DNA from: Lentisphaeria bacterium UBA4640
Lineage (GTDB): Bacteria; Verrucomicrobiota; Lentisphaeria; Victivallales; UBA1829
Length of the DNA stretch: 47,134 nucleotides
Assembly (NCBI GenBank): GCA_002405835.1
Contig: DHMO01000047.1
Location: forward strand, 6,393 to 53,526
Direction of reading: 5' to 3'
Notes under the pieces: generated by a model
The model's input: only the letters and a program-made list of their open reading frames with translations
Databases searched by the model: none
Told to the model about the DNA's origin: nothing
Part shown: positions 7,593 to 15,784 of the stretch, in pieces
Position numbering within the stretch: the first letter of the stretch is position 1
Layout: each line of letters opens with the position of its first letter
Position numbers and translations under genes: made by a program

Positions 7593-8702
7593 ATGGAAAA
7601 AGCGAAAGTCTATTTCACCAACATGCGCGTCAAGGCGTTCGGCGACAATCTGCTCGCCAAACTCCAGCGTCTCATGCGCAAAACCGGAATGGAACAGATT
7701 GATTTCAAAGACAGATTCGCCGCAATCAAAATCCACTTTGGAGAAGCGGGCAATCTCTCTTACATCCGCCCGAACTTCGCCCGGGTCGTCGCGGAAGAGG
7801 TGAAAAAACTTGGCGGACATCCCTTCCTGACCGACTGCAACACCCTTTACGTAGGCTCCCGCAAGCATGCGCTGGAACACATCGAAACCGCCTACCGCAA
7901 CGGCTTCTCCCCCTACTCAACCGGATGCCATATCATCATCGGCGACGGTCTCAAAGGAACCGATGATATCGCCGTTCCCGTCCCGAACGGAGAATACGTC
8001 AAAGAGGCGAAAATCGGACGCGCCATCATGGACGCCGATATTTTCATCTCCCTGAATCATTTCAAGGGACACGAAATGACCGGTTTCGGCGGCGCAATCA
8101 AGAACATCGGCATGGGCTGCGGCTCCCGCGCCGGAAAAATGGAACAGCACTGCGACGGCAAGCCGACCGTCAAGCAGGAACTCTGCGTCGGCTGTCACAA
8201 CTGCGCAAAAATCTGCGCGCACGGCGCACCGACCTTCACAAACGGAAAAGCGTCAATTGACCACAATAAGTGTGTCGGCTGCGGACGCTGCATCGGCGTC
8301 TGCCCGAAAGATGCGATTGAGCCGTCGTGGGGACAGGAACAGGGACTGCTCGACAAAAAAATGGCGGAATATGCGCTCGCGGTTGTCCACGGCCGTCCGC
8401 AGTTCCACATCAGTCTTGTGATGGATGTCTCCCCGTACTGTGACTGCCATCCGGAGAATGATGCTCCGATCGTCCCGAATATCGGAATGTTCGCTTCGTT
8501 CGACCCTGTCGCCCTGGATCAGGCGTGTGCGGATGCGGTGAACCGTCAGAAACCGCTCGCGGACAGCGTCCTTGCGGAACACGGCGATCATCACCACGAC
8601 CACTTCAAGGATGTTTCTCCCGAAACGAACTGGGAGCTTCAGCTCGACCATGCGGTCAAAATCGGACTCGGAACGCGCGAATACGAACTTGTGACGATCT
8701 GA
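7593..8702 (+). CDS. DUF362 protein with two [4Fe-4S] ferredoxin motifs
   Basis: A 369-residue protein of the DUF362 family fused to a bacterial-type ferredoxin module. Seen: HFGEAGNLSYIRPN near 47, LNHFKGHEMTGFGGAIKNIGMG near 160-181, then two cluster-binding motifs, CVGCHNCAKIC and CVGCGRCIGVCP, near residues 192-240. The DUF362 C-terminal signature DAPIVPNIGMFASFDPVALDQA follows. A His-rich stretch, HGDHHHDHF, lies near residue 330. I chose the ATG at 7593 because AAGGAGG precedes it; the earlier in-frame ATG at 7551 lies inside the groEL terminator. The family is common in anaerobes and probably transfers electrons, but the partner and reaction are unknown. It is followed by a bidirectional terminator. 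Confidence 0.88.
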   Translation: MEKAKVYFTNMRVKAFGDNLLAKLQRLMRKTGMEQIDFKDRFAAIKIHFGEAGNLSYIRPNFARVVAEEVKKLGGHPFLTDCNTLYVGSRKHALEHIETAYRNGFSPYSTGCHIIIGDGLKGTDDIAVPVPNGEYVKEAKIGRAIMDADIFISLNHFKGHEMTGFGGAIKNIGMGCGSRAGKMEQHCDGKPTVKQELCVGCHNCAKICAHGAPTFTNGKASIDHNKCVGCGRCIGVCPKDAIEPSWGQEQGLLDKKMAEYALAVVHGRPQFHISLVMDVSPYCDCHPENDAPIVPNIGMFASFDPVALDQACADAVNRQKPLADSVLAEHGDHHHDHFKDVSPETNWELQLDHAVKIGLGTREYELVTI

Positions 8703-8718
8703 TAAATTCCTGAATATC

Positions 8719-8772
8719 AAAAAAGCGCCGCCGGAACGGGATTCAAATCCATTCCGGCGGCGTTTATGTTTT
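8719..8772. terminator. Bidirectional terminator between convergent genes
   Basis: An 11-bp stem (8726-8736 with 8752-8762) has TTTATGTTTTT on the plus-strand side and, read on the minus strand, six T. It serves both the DUF362 gene and the facing aminotransferase gene. Confidence 0.88.
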
Positions 8773-8784
8773 TCGGAGAAGCGC

Positions 8785-9975
8785 TTATTTGCAGTTTCTG
8801 ACTGCGCGCTTGAAGCCCTCTGCGGAACGCTCGATAATCTCTTTGCTTACGCAGAATGCAAGGCGGATGTACCCGGGACAGCCGAAGCCGCGTCCGGGAA
8901 CTGCAAGAATCCGTTCTTCAACCAGTTTTTCGATGAACTTGCTTTCATCCGCGAGCGGGGAGCGCGGGAAGAAGTAGAAAGCGCCGCGCGGCATCGTGTA
9001 TTCAATTCCGGCATCGTCCAGCACCTTCGCCATGGCGGCGCGGCGTTCGCGGTAAATGTTCAGATCGACCTGCGAATCAATGCAGGATTTCAGAATCTGC
9101 TGCGCGACGGTCGGCGCATTCACATAACCGAGAATACGCGTTGTCAGGGTCACTGCGCGGATCAGTTCCTCCGCACAGGGCATCGCAGGATTCACTGCAA
9201 CATAGCCGATACGTTCTCCCGCGAGCGAAAGATTCTTGGAGTAGGAACCGATCACCACGCTGTTCGCATAGACGGAGAAGAGTGACGGAATTTCGACATT
9301 GTCGAAGTTCAGGAAGCGGTACGGCTCATCCGCAATCAGGCAGATTTCCGTATTGTTTTTGCGTGCGGCTTCCGCGAGACGCGCGCCGAAAACATCCAGC
9401 TCGCGGCGAGAGTAAATCTGTCCCGTCGGGTTGTGGGGCGAATTCAGAATCACGGCGCGGGTGCGCGGCGTGACTGCGGCGATCAGGGCATCGACATCCA
9501 GTTCGAATGTGAAGTCCTTCGAGGGAACCGGAACCAGCTTGCCTCCGAAATTGCCCGCATAAAAGCCGTATTCCACAAAGTACGGAGAGGGACAGATCAC
9601 CTCGCTGCCCGGCGTCAGAATCGCGCGGAACAGCGCATTGAGTCCGCCCGCCGCACCGCAGGACATGATGACATGGGAACCGGAAATCGGGGTCTTCTGT
9701 TCTTCCGTAATCTTCTTTGCGACAATTTCACGGACGTCTGCGAAACCGGCGTTCGGCATGTAGCCGAGCGAAAACGGCTGATCCGCCTTTTCCGCGATTC
9801 CGAAGAGCGCCTGCTTGACCGCCGCCGGCGGCGGAAGGTCGGGGTTGCCCAGACTGAAGTCGCAGACTGCATCGTTTCCGTATTTCTTTTTGAGTTCAAT
9901 TCCCGCTTCAAACATCTTCCGGATCCAGGAAGAATTTGCCATGAAGCCGTTGACCTGTTCTGTAACAAGACTCAT
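8785..9975 (-). CDS. Class I/II pyridoxal-phosphate aminotransferase (AspC-like)
   Basis: A 396-residue fold-type I aminotransferase. Seen: SLGNPDLPPPAAV near the N-terminus, SPHNPTGQIYSRREL (the Asn that contacts PLP), ADEPYRFL (the PLP-ring Asp and Tyr), and SYSKNLSLAGERIGY, whose Lys forms the Schiff base. C-terminal PGRGFGCPGYIRLAFCVS supplies the substrate-carboxylate Arg. The family covers aspartate, alanine, aromatic and related aminotransferases; the exact substrate cannot be read from sequence. An ATG 18 codons further upstream is in frame, but the start at 9975 has the better ribosome-binding site (AAGGAATG) and leaves room for the promoter at 10009-10036. Divergent from kdsA. Confidence 0.92.
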   Translation of the reverse strand: MSLVTEQVNGFMANSSWIRKMFEAGIELKKKYGNDAVCDFSLGNPDLPPPAAVKQALFGIAEKADQPFSLGYMPNAGFADVREIVAKKITEEQKTPISGSHVIMSCGAAGGLNALFRAILTPGSEVICPSPYFVEYGFYAGNFGGKLVPVPSKDFTFELDVDALIAAVTPRTRAVILNSPHNPTGQIYSRRELDVFGARLAEAARKNNTEICLIADEPYRFLNFDNVEIPSLFSVYANSVVIGSYSKNLSLAGERIGYVAVNPAMPCAEELIRAVTLTTRILGYVNAPTVAQQILKSCIDSQVDLNIYRERRAAMAKVLDDAGIEYTMPRGAFYFFPRSPLADESKFIEKLVEERILAVPGRGFGCPGYIRLAFCVSKEIIERSAEGFKRAVRNCK

Positions 9976-10008
9976 GAGATCATTCCTTCTTTGAAATTTT
10001 TCTTTTTT

Positions 10009-10036
10009 AAAATACAGTATTTTATGCAATATTCAA
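10009..10036 (-). promoter_or_regulatory. Promoter of the aminotransferase, overlapped by a 15-bp palindrome
   Basis: Minus strand: TTGAAT (complement of 10031-10036), 16-nt spacer, TATTTT (complement of 10009-10014). The -10 overlaps a perfect palindrome, AAAATAC-A-GTATTTT at 10009-10023, which is positioned like a repressor operator. Confidence 0.45.
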
Positions 10037-10057
10037 GCATGTTTTTGAAAAACCTCC

Positions 10058-10086
10058 TTGCGTTTCTGCAAAAAAGGTTCTATATT
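10058..10086 (+). promoter_or_regulatory. Promoter of the kdsA-lpt cluster
   Basis: TTGCGT at 10058-10063, 17-nt spacer, TATATT at 10081-10086, 43 nt before the kdsA ATG. The -10 is followed by ACCG, as at two other promoters in the window. Confidence 0.7.
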
Positions 10087-10129
10087 ACCGTATGATATTG
10101 TCTATAAATTTTTCAACAAAGGATTTTTC

Positions 10130-10939
10130 ATGCGGACAGTAAACATTGCTGATGTGAAAATCGGAGCCGGAAAGCTCGCTGTTCTCGCCGGACCGTGCGT
10201 CGCGGAATCGCTTGAACTCTGCCTCGAAGTCGCCGGAAAGATGAAAGAAATCTGCGGTGAACTGGGACTCGGATATATCTTCAAAGCGTCATTCGATAAA
10301 GCGAACCGCTCTTCCATCACCTCCTATCGCGGCCCAGGTCTTGAAAAAGGACTTGAAATTCTGAAAACTGTAAAAGAACAGGTCGGCGTTCCCGTCGTCA
10401 CGGATATTCACGAACCGGAACAGGCCCGCAAAACCGCGGAAGTCGTCGATCTCCTCCAGATCCCCGCGTTCCTCTGCCGTCAGACCGACCTGCTTGTCGC
10501 GGCGGCACAGACGGGACTTCCCGTCAACGTCAAAAAAGGACAGTTCCTCGCGCCTGAAGACATGGCGGGCGTCGTCAAAAAACTGGAACAGGCGAATTGT
10601 TCCGGAATCATGCTCACCGAGCGCGGAACGACGTTCGGTTACCACAATCTCACGGTCGATTTCCGCGGACTTCAGACCATGCGGGAATTCAATGTCCCTG
10701 TCGTTTTTGACGCCACGCATTCGGTTCAGCTTCCCGGCGGACTCGGCACCTGCTCCGGCGGACAGCGCCAGTTCATCCCCGCTCTCAGCCGCGCCGCGGC
10801 GGCGGTCGGAATCGACGCCATTTTCATGGAAGTCCATCCGAACCCGGACATGGCTCTTTCCGACGGTCCGAACTCCATCCGTCTCGATGACGTCAAGGCT
10901 CTCTTAGCGAAAGTGAAGCAGATCCATGACATTGCATGA
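10130..10939 (+). CDS. kdsA: 3-deoxy-8-phosphooctulonate synthase
   Basis: Condenses phosphoenolpyruvate with arabinose 5-phosphate to make Kdo 8-phosphate, the inner-core sugar precursor of LPS. The protein has 269 residues, close to the usual 270-285. Seen: AGPCVAES at 20-27, KASFDKANRSS near 52, a LPVNVKKGQF block, FDATHSVQLPGG and DGPNSIRLDD. Cys23 in GPC is the residue that marks the metal-dependent class (Cys11 in the Aquifex enzyme, Asn in E. coli), so I infer a metal-dependent enzyme. The ATG at 10130 follows AAAGGA; a longer frame starts at a TTG inside the promoter and is rejected. The 3' end overlaps kdsC by 14 nt. Confidence 0.96.
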   Translation: MRTVNIADVKIGAGKLAVLAGPCVAESLELCLEVAGKMKEICGELGLGYIFKASFDKANRSSITSYRGPGLEKGLEILKTVKEQVGVPVVTDIHEPEQARKTAEVVDLLQIPAFLCRQTDLLVAAAQTGLPVNVKKGQFLAPEDMAGVVKKLEQANCSGIMLTERGTTFGYHNLTVDFRGLQTMREFNVPVVFDATHSVQLPGGLGTCSGGQRQFIPALSRAAAAVGIDAIFMEVHPNPDMALSDGPNSIRLDDVKALLAKVKQIHDIA

Positions 10940-11453
10940 TAAAGCTCTCCGCATCAAAGCCATTGTGCTCGACATCGACGGCGTCCTCACAGACGGGCGC
11001 ATCGGTTACGGCTGCGGCTCCATGGAGGAAATCAAATTCTTCCATGTCCGCGACGGACACGGCGTTGTTCTCGCCCGGCGCGCAGGACTCAAAGTCGGCG
11101 TTCTCTCAGGACGCGCCTCCTTTGCAAACGAACACCGCGCAAAAGAACTGAAGATGGACTTTTTATACACCGGAATTCTGGATAAGAAAGCGGGCATTGA
11201 AAAGCTGCTCGCCGACCAGAATCTTCTTCCGGAAGAGTGCATGTATATCGGCGACGACATTGTGGACGCCCCGCCCATGCATCTCTGCGGTCTTGCGGTC
11301 GCCGTCGGCGACGCCGTTCCGGAGCTTGACCGGGTCGCGGATCTCCGCACCCGCCACAACGGCGGAAACGGCGCTGTCCGTGAAGCCGTCGAATTCTTAC
11401 TGAAGGAGCAAGGCAAATGGGATTCTCTCATGGCTCGCTATTTCGATTTCTGA
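10926..11453 (+). CDS. kdsC: Kdo 8-phosphate phosphatase
   Basis: HAD-superfamily phosphatase that removes phosphate from Kdo 8-phosphate, the step after KdsA. The 175-residue size is typical of this cap-less subfamily, which works as a tetramer. Seen: DIDGVLTDG at 16-24 with the nucleophile Asp16 and acid Asp18, then VGVLSGR (motif II Ser), a Lys-containing GILDKK (motif III), and IGDDIVD (motif IV) near residue 110. The C-terminal RTRHNGGNGAVREAVEFLL matches the family tail. It overlaps kdsA by 14 nt and lptC by 37 nt, indicating translational coupling in one LPS operon. Confidence 0.94.
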   Translation: MTLHDKALRIKAIVLDIDGVLTDGRIGYGCGSMEEIKFFHVRDGHGVVLARRAGLKVGVLSGRASFANEHRAKELKMDFLYTGILDKKAGIEKLLADQNLLPEECMYIGDDIVDAPPMHLCGLAVAVGDAVPELDRVADLRTRHNGGNGAVREAVEFLLKEQGKWDSLMARYFDF

Positions 11454-11989
11454 TTCCCGTGCTTGTTTCCGCCGCCTGCTCGCTTGCCGCGCAGAGCAAT
11501 CTCGGAATGGCCGCGACCATGCAGAATTTCGCCCTGCCCGAATACAAAAAAGGCGGAACGGAACTTCTGGGCATCATCTACGGACGGAAAGCGCAGAACC
11601 TCGGTGCGATCGTCAATCTCGAGGGACCGGTTCTTGACATCGTCCGCAGAAACACCGATATTTTCAAAGTCAAGCCTCTTCTCGGGCAGCCGCTCTACCC
11701 TTTCGGCGCCGATTCAAAAACCGTTCAGGACTTCTGGAGCAAACACGGAACCTCGCAGGCCGTTGTTACAACTCCCGGAGCGGAATATGATAAAAATACA
11801 CAGATTCTGCGCGGTGACGACGAGATTCTTTTTCTCTCCCCCGAACTGGATCTGCAGGGAAAAGGATTTGACGCCGATGTCAACAAGCGCCTCATCCACA
11901 TCCGCAGCAATGTAAAAGTCATCATCCGTTCCCTGGCCGGTAAAAAGCCAGCGAATAAGAACACTACTCAATCCACGGAGAAAAAATGA
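11417..11989 (+). CDS. lptC: LptC-like LPS export protein
   Basis: A 190-residue protein with an N-terminal hydrophobic segment (about 9-25), suiting an inner-membrane anchor or signal peptide, then a beta-rich periplasmic domain. The stretch LPEYKKGGTELLGIIYGRKAQ near 40 and the C-terminal pattern of a hydrophobic strand, a YDKNTQILRGDDEILFL segment and IHIRSNVKVIIR are LptC-like. LptC links the LptBFG transporter to LptA in carrying LPS across the periplasm. The fold assignment is from weak pattern similarity, but position between kdsC and lptA is exactly that of lptC in enterobacteria. AAGGAG precedes the ATG, inside the end of kdsC. The stop overlaps the lptA start by 4 nt. Confidence 0.72.
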   Translation: MGFSHGSLFRFLIPVLVSAACSLAAQSNLGMAATMQNFALPEYKKGGTELLGIIYGRKAQNLGAIVNLEGPVLDIVRRNTDIFKVKPLLGQPLYPFGADSKTVQDFWSKHGTSQAVVTTPGAEYDKNTQILRGDDEILFLSPELDLQGKGFDADVNKRLIHIRSNVKVIIRSLAGKKPANKNTTQSTEKK

Positions 11990-12561
11990 AAAAATCCCTC
12001 CTTATCGCCGCCGTTCTGCTGCTCGCCGCACAGATTCCCGCATATTCCCAGATCTCGCTTTTCAGCGCGGCAAAGCGCGACAGCAAAAAAAGCAGCGACG
12101 CCCCCACGACCATCAACGCCGACGCCATGGACCTTGATATCGCCAACAACAAGGCAACCTTCCTCGGCAATGTCCTTGTCGACAACCCGGAAATGCTGAT
12201 CACCTGCCGCAAAATGACAATCTTCCTCCAGGAAGCGGAAAAGAAAGAAAAGGCTCCGGAAAAAACAGCAAAAACGGATGAAGAAAATCCCATCGGCAGC
12301 AAAGAGCTCTCCCGCATCGAATGCAGCGAAGATGTCGTCATCACCCGCAAAGCGCCGCTCTCCAACGGCGAAGAGCAAAAGGCTTTTGCCGGAAAAGCGG
12401 TCTATGACGTGAAGGAAAATTCCATTACGCTCCTGGAAAAACCGCTCGTCATCAAAGGCAAATCGCGCGTCCGCGGGGAAATCATCACTCTGCACCTGGA
12501 ATCCGAGCGCGTTGAAGTCGTCAACGCCACAATCCAGTCCACGGAAATCGGCGCAAAATAA
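11986..12561 (+). CDS. lptA: LptA/OstA-type periplasmic LPS transport protein
   Basis: A 191-residue secreted protein with a clear signal peptide: MKKSLLIAAVLLLAAQ, probable cleavage after AYS near residue 21. An OstA-like beta-jellyroll follows: INADAMDLDIANNKATFLGNVLVDNPEMLITC near 43-74, and later YDVKENSITLLEKPLVIKGKSRVRGE. LptA oligomers form the bridge carrying LPS to the outer membrane. A charged Lys/Glu-rich insert near residues 83-100 looks like a flexible loop that standard LptA lacks. Start overlaps the lptC stop as ATGA; lptB starts 12 nt after the stop. Confidence 0.85.
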   Translation: MKKSLLIAAVLLLAAQIPAYSQISLFSAAKRDSKKSSDAPTTINADAMDLDIANNKATFLGNVLVDNPEMLITCRKMTIFLQEAEKKEKAPEKTAKTDEENPIGSKELSRIECSEDVVITRKAPLSNGEEQKAFAGKAVYDVKENSITLLEKPLVIKGKSRVRGEIITLHLESERVEVVNATIQSTEIGAK

Positions 12562-12573
12562 AGGAGCGGAATC

Positions 12574-13311
12574 ATGCCGGAAGAACACGAACTCCTGATG
12601 GATGCCCACGGTCTGAAGAAGACTTACAAGGGCAGAACCGTTGTCTCCAATGTCAATATCAACGTCCGCAGCGGAGAAGTCGTCGGACTGCTCGGACCGA
12701 ACGGTGCGGGCAAGACCACGAGCTTCTACATGATCATGGGACTGATCCGTCCCGACGGCGGAACGATCCATTTCAAAGGCGTGGATATCTCCCAGGTTCC
12801 GATGTACATCCGCGCCCGAATGGGCATGGGATACCTCGCGCAGGATCCCTCCATCTTCCGCAAACTTTCCGTGGAAGACAACATCATGGCAATTCTCGAA
12901 ACTCTCGACATTTCCGGCAAGGAACGCAAGCAGCGTCTCGCCGCCCTCCTCGATGAACTCGCGCTGACGCATCTTGCCAAGCAGAAGGCCATGACTCTCT
13001 CCGGCGGAGAGCGCCGCAGACTGGAAATCACCCGTGCGCTTGTCACCAATCCCTCGTTCATTCTGCTCGACGAACCCTTCAGCGGCGTCGACCCGATCTC
13101 CGTATACGAAGTTCAGCAGATCATCCGTCAGCTGAAAGAGAAAAACCTGGGCATTCTGATCACCGACCACAACGTCCGCGAAACTCTCGCGTGCGTCGAC
13201 CGCGCGTATCTGATGTGCAAGGGAGAAATTCTCTGCGAGGGCGCCAGCGACTTCCTGATCAACGACCCGGAAGCGCGCCGTCTCTATCTCGGCCCGGCGT
13301 TTACCATGTAA
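12574..13311 (+). CDS. lptB: LPS export ABC transporter ATP-binding protein
   Basis: A 245-residue ATPase powering LPS extraction by LptFG. Seen: Walker A GPNGAGKTT at 41-49, a Q-loop region GMGYLAQDPSIFRKLSVEDNI characteristic of LptB, signature LSGGERRRLEI, Walker B FILLDEPFSGVDPISV, and the switch His in ITDHNVRETL. AAGGAG precedes the ATG. The membrane partners lptF and lptG are not in this window. The symporter gene begins 39 nt after the stop on the same strand with no terminator between, so it may share the transcript. Confidence 0.96.
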   Translation: MPEEHELLMDAHGLKKTYKGRTVVSNVNINVRSGEVVGLLGPNGAGKTTSFYMIMGLIRPDGGTIHFKGVDISQVPMYIRARMGMGYLAQDPSIFRKLSVEDNIMAILETLDISGKERKQRLAALLDELALTHLAKQKAMTLSGGERRRLEITRALVTNPSFILLDEPFSGVDPISVYEVQQIIRQLKEKNLGILITDHNVRETLACVDRAYLMCKGEILCEGASDFLINDPEARRLYLGPAFTM

Positions 13312-13350
13312 CCCCCCAAAACAAATAACAATAGAAAGCAACAAAGGAAA

Positions 13351-14760
13351 ATGATGAAAACATTTGCTGACCTTGTCAGCGCCTTCGACTCGTTTCTCTG
13401 GGGCATTCCGCTCCTGGTGCTGCTGGTCGGAGCACATCTGTTTCTCACCATCCGTCTCAAATTCATCCAGCGGTACATTCCGCTGGCAATCCGTCTGAGC
13501 CTTCAGAAGGATCCGAATGCGGTCGGTGAGATCTCCCACTACGGCGCACTCTCCATTGCGCTTGCGGCAACAATCGGAACCGGAAACATTATCGGCGTGG
13601 CAACCGCGATCGTCCTCGGCGGTCCCGGTGCGGTTTTCTGGTGCTGGCTCTGCGGCATTTTCGGAATCGCAACGAAATACGGCGAAACTCTCCTCTCGGT
13701 TAAATACCGGTTTGTCGGCGAGGACGGTTTCATCCGCGGCGGTCCGATGTACGTCATGGAGCGCGCAATGCACTGCAAACCGCTTGCTGTCTGTTTTGCC
13801 GTCTTCACTCTGATGGCCTGCACTGGTATCGGAAGCATGGTGCAGAGCAACGCCGTTTCCGGCTACTCCGCGGAAGTGTTCAGCATTCCCCCGATGGCAA
13901 CCGGCATTCTGGAAGCGATTCTGATCGCCGCAATTGTCTGGGGAGGACTCAAGTTCATCTCCCGCGTCTGCGGTGCCTTGGTCCCGTTCATGGCGATTCT
14001 CTATGTGATCGGCTGCTTCACAATCATCATTATCAACCATCAGACTCTTCTTCCCGCACTCAAGCTGATCCTCTCCAGCGCATTCAGTCTGAAGGCTATC
14101 GGCGGCGGCTTCTTCGGAACCATGCTGATGATGGCCCTGCGCTACGGTGTGGCTCGCGGTCTCTTCTCCAACGAATCCGGTCTCGGTTCCGCTCCGATGA
14201 TCGCGGCAAGCGCGAAGAGCGCGAACCCGGTGCGTCAGGCGCTGATCTCCTCCACCGGAACCTTCTGGGATACGGTCTGTGTCTGCGCTCTCACCGGCGT
14301 GGCGATTGTCTCGACGGTTCTTCACCGCTACCCCGACAGAGATTTCACTTCATTCAAGGCAATTGAGCTGCCGCGCCTTGCATTCAGCCAGATTCCCTAC
14401 ATCGGCGAATATGTGCTCGGCATCGCGCTGGTGATCTTCGCATACACCACGATTATCGGCTGGTTCTGCTACGGCCGCCAGGCGGTGCACTACCTCGGCG
14501 GAAACAGACTCTTCCAGGTCTACCGCCCGGCGTACATCCTGCTGGTTTTCGGCGGAGCTGTGCTGAATCTCGAACTTGTCTGGAACATCTCCGACATTGC
14601 AAACGGACTGATGGCGATTCCGAACATCATTTCGCTCTTCGCCCTCAGCAAGGTCATCTACGACGAAACAAAACACTATCTCTGGGAAGGACGTCTCGAC
14701 GAAACCGACCCGGAATGCGCCAAAGTCAACGCAACCGGCGCAGCGGAAGAAGAGCTCTGA
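13351..14760 (+). CDS. Sodium:alanine/glycine symporter (AGCS family)
   Basis: A 469-residue inner-membrane carrier with about 11 hydrophobic segments. The AGCS signature GALSIALAATIGTGNIIGVA near 67-86, followed by GGPGAVFWCW, is clear, as are RYGVARGLFSNESGLGSAPMIAASA near 266 and FAYTTIIGWFCYGRQAV near 366. These sodium-driven carriers import alanine or glycine. The start has two adjacent ATGs (13351 and 13354) behind AAAGGAAA. It follows lptB and ends 2 nt before the stop of the convergent gene on the other strand, with no terminator hairpin visible between them. Confidence 0.93.
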   Translation: MMKTFADLVSAFDSFLWGIPLLVLLVGAHLFLTIRLKFIQRYIPLAIRLSLQKDPNAVGEISHYGALSIALAATIGTGNIIGVATAIVLGGPGAVFWCWLCGIFGIATKYGETLLSVKYRFVGEDGFIRGGPMYVMERAMHCKPLAVCFAVFTLMACTGIGSMVQSNAVSGYSAEVFSIPPMATGILEAILIAAIVWGGLKFISRVCGALVPFMAILYVIGCFTIIIINHQTLLPALKLILSSAFSLKAIGGGFFGTMLMMALRYGVARGLFSNESGLGSAPMIAASAKSANPVRQALISSTGTFWDTVCVCALTGVAIVSTVLHRYPDRDFTSFKAIELPRLAFSQIPYIGEYVLGIALVIFAYTTIIGWFCYGRQAVHYLGGNRLFQVYRPAYILLVFGGAVLNLELVWNISDIANGLMAIPNIISLFALSKVIYDETKHYLWEGRLDETDPECAKVNATGAAEEEL

Positions 14761-14762
14761 GC

Positions 14763-15269
14763 TTACTTCTGAATCACTTCGCGGAATGCGAGAGAGCGGA
14801 TCAGCCACCGTCCGCTCTTTTTTACGAGTTCCGCATCCATTTCACGCGGCTCCTCGACATTGCGTCCGGAGCCGCTTCCTTTGAACACGGCGGTGAAAGT
14901 CATCCGCGCCTCCGCGCCGTCCGGTTCCACAAAAACTTCCATATCATAAAAAGAAATATCCATCCGGTCAAAGTATTTGCGGAGCATCGCCGTATTGGAT
15001 GCGATATTGTCACGCGACATCCGGCCTACACCCTGCGGAATGTTTTCGAGCTTGAGAGCACAGAATTCATCAAAAAACTTCGATGCAGTCTTCGCCTTTT
15101 CCAGCGATACCAGCATCCCCTCATTTCCGCTCTTGCGCACCGTTGCGGAAAGCTCTCCGAATGCGCGTTTGATCTTCAGCTCCTCCTTTTCCGCAAAAAA
15201 GAAAAAATAAGCGGCAATGCCGGCTGCGGCAAGAAAGAGGACGGAAAGAATACACCATTTCTTTTTCAT
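14763..15269 (-). CDS. Small membrane-anchored protein, unrecognised (NTF2/lumazine-like pattern)
   Basis: A 168-residue protein with one N-terminal membrane segment (about 6-26, ending FFFF) and a soluble remainder. The soluble part has two features of NTF2-like accessory domains: helices with FFDEFCALKLENIP, and a C-terminal pair of strands, RMTFTAVFKGSG and KKSGRWLIRSLAFREVIQK. I do not recognise a family with confidence. Its ATG overlaps the signal-peptidase stop by 4 nt, so it is translationally coupled to lepB and is last in the nine-gene minus-strand block. A role at the cell envelope is inferred from anchor and context only. Confidence 0.6.
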   Translation of the reverse strand: MKKKWCILSVLFLAAAGIAAYFFFFAEKEELKIKRAFGELSATVRKSGNEGMLVSLEKAKTASKFFDEFCALKLENIPQGVGRMSRDNIASNTAMLRKYFDRMDISFYDMEVFVEPDGAEARMTFTAVFKGSGSGRNVEEPREMDAELVKKSGRWLIRSLAFREVIQK

Positions 15270-15769
15270 AAGAGGAGTGTTCCCTGAATTCTGGACTTGC
15301 GGATCTGTCCGAATTTATGTTGTTCGATCGGCATTCCGCGGTTGTCGCCGACCACATAAACGTTTCCCGCCGCCACCTTGCGCGGCGGAAGATTCCATTT
15401 CCCTGCATTGAATTTCACATACGGCTCATCCAGAGCCCTTCCGTTGACATAAAGGACCCCGTGACGGAACTCCACGGTGTCCCCCTCCCCCGCGACAATG
15501 CGTTTCAGCAGCATTACACGGTCGCCCTCATAGCGGAGCGCGACAACGTCACCCGCCCGCGGATCGCGGAACCAGTAAACCGGCGTCCAGCAGAAATTGA
15601 ACGAACCTGAATGATAGTTCGGCTCCATGCTCCCGCCGTTCAGCCAGACCGGTTTGCAGACAAATTTAAAGAATACAAAACAGAACAGCACCGTGCAAAG
15701 CAGACGCACCGCAAAAGCGCGGGTCAGTTTCGGAAAAAAGAAGTTCGAAACAGCCGAATTTATGTTCAT
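15266..15769 (-). CDS. lepB: Signal peptidase I
   Basis: Cleaves signal peptides of exported proteins at the outer face of the inner membrane. It has 167 residues, a short form near the Gram-positive SipS size. Seen: one N-terminal membrane segment (about 18-38), box B GGSMEPNY with nucleophile Ser47, box D RVMLLKRIVA with general base Lys89, and box E VVGDNR near 137-142. The substrate-binding strand GDVVAL precedes box D. GGAGG lies about 9 nt before the ATG. The gene sits between DUF3137 and the small anchored protein, which it overlaps by 4 nt. Confidence 0.93.
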   Translation of the reverse strand: MNINSAVSNFFFPKLTRAFAVRLLCTVLFCFVFFKFVCKPVWLNGGSMEPNYHSGSFNFCWTPVYWFRDPRAGDVVALRYEGDRVMLLKRIVAGEGDTVEFRHGVLYVNGRALDEPYVKFNAGKWNLPPRKVAAGNVYVVGDNRGMPIEQHKFGQIRKSRIQGTLLL

Positions 15770-15784
15770 CGCAAAGACCTCCGT

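Noticed and set aside
10058..10129. Longer kdsA frame starting at TTG 10058
   Set aside because: The TTG is the -35 element of the promoter and the extra residues are not KdsA-like; AAAGGA supports ATG 10130.
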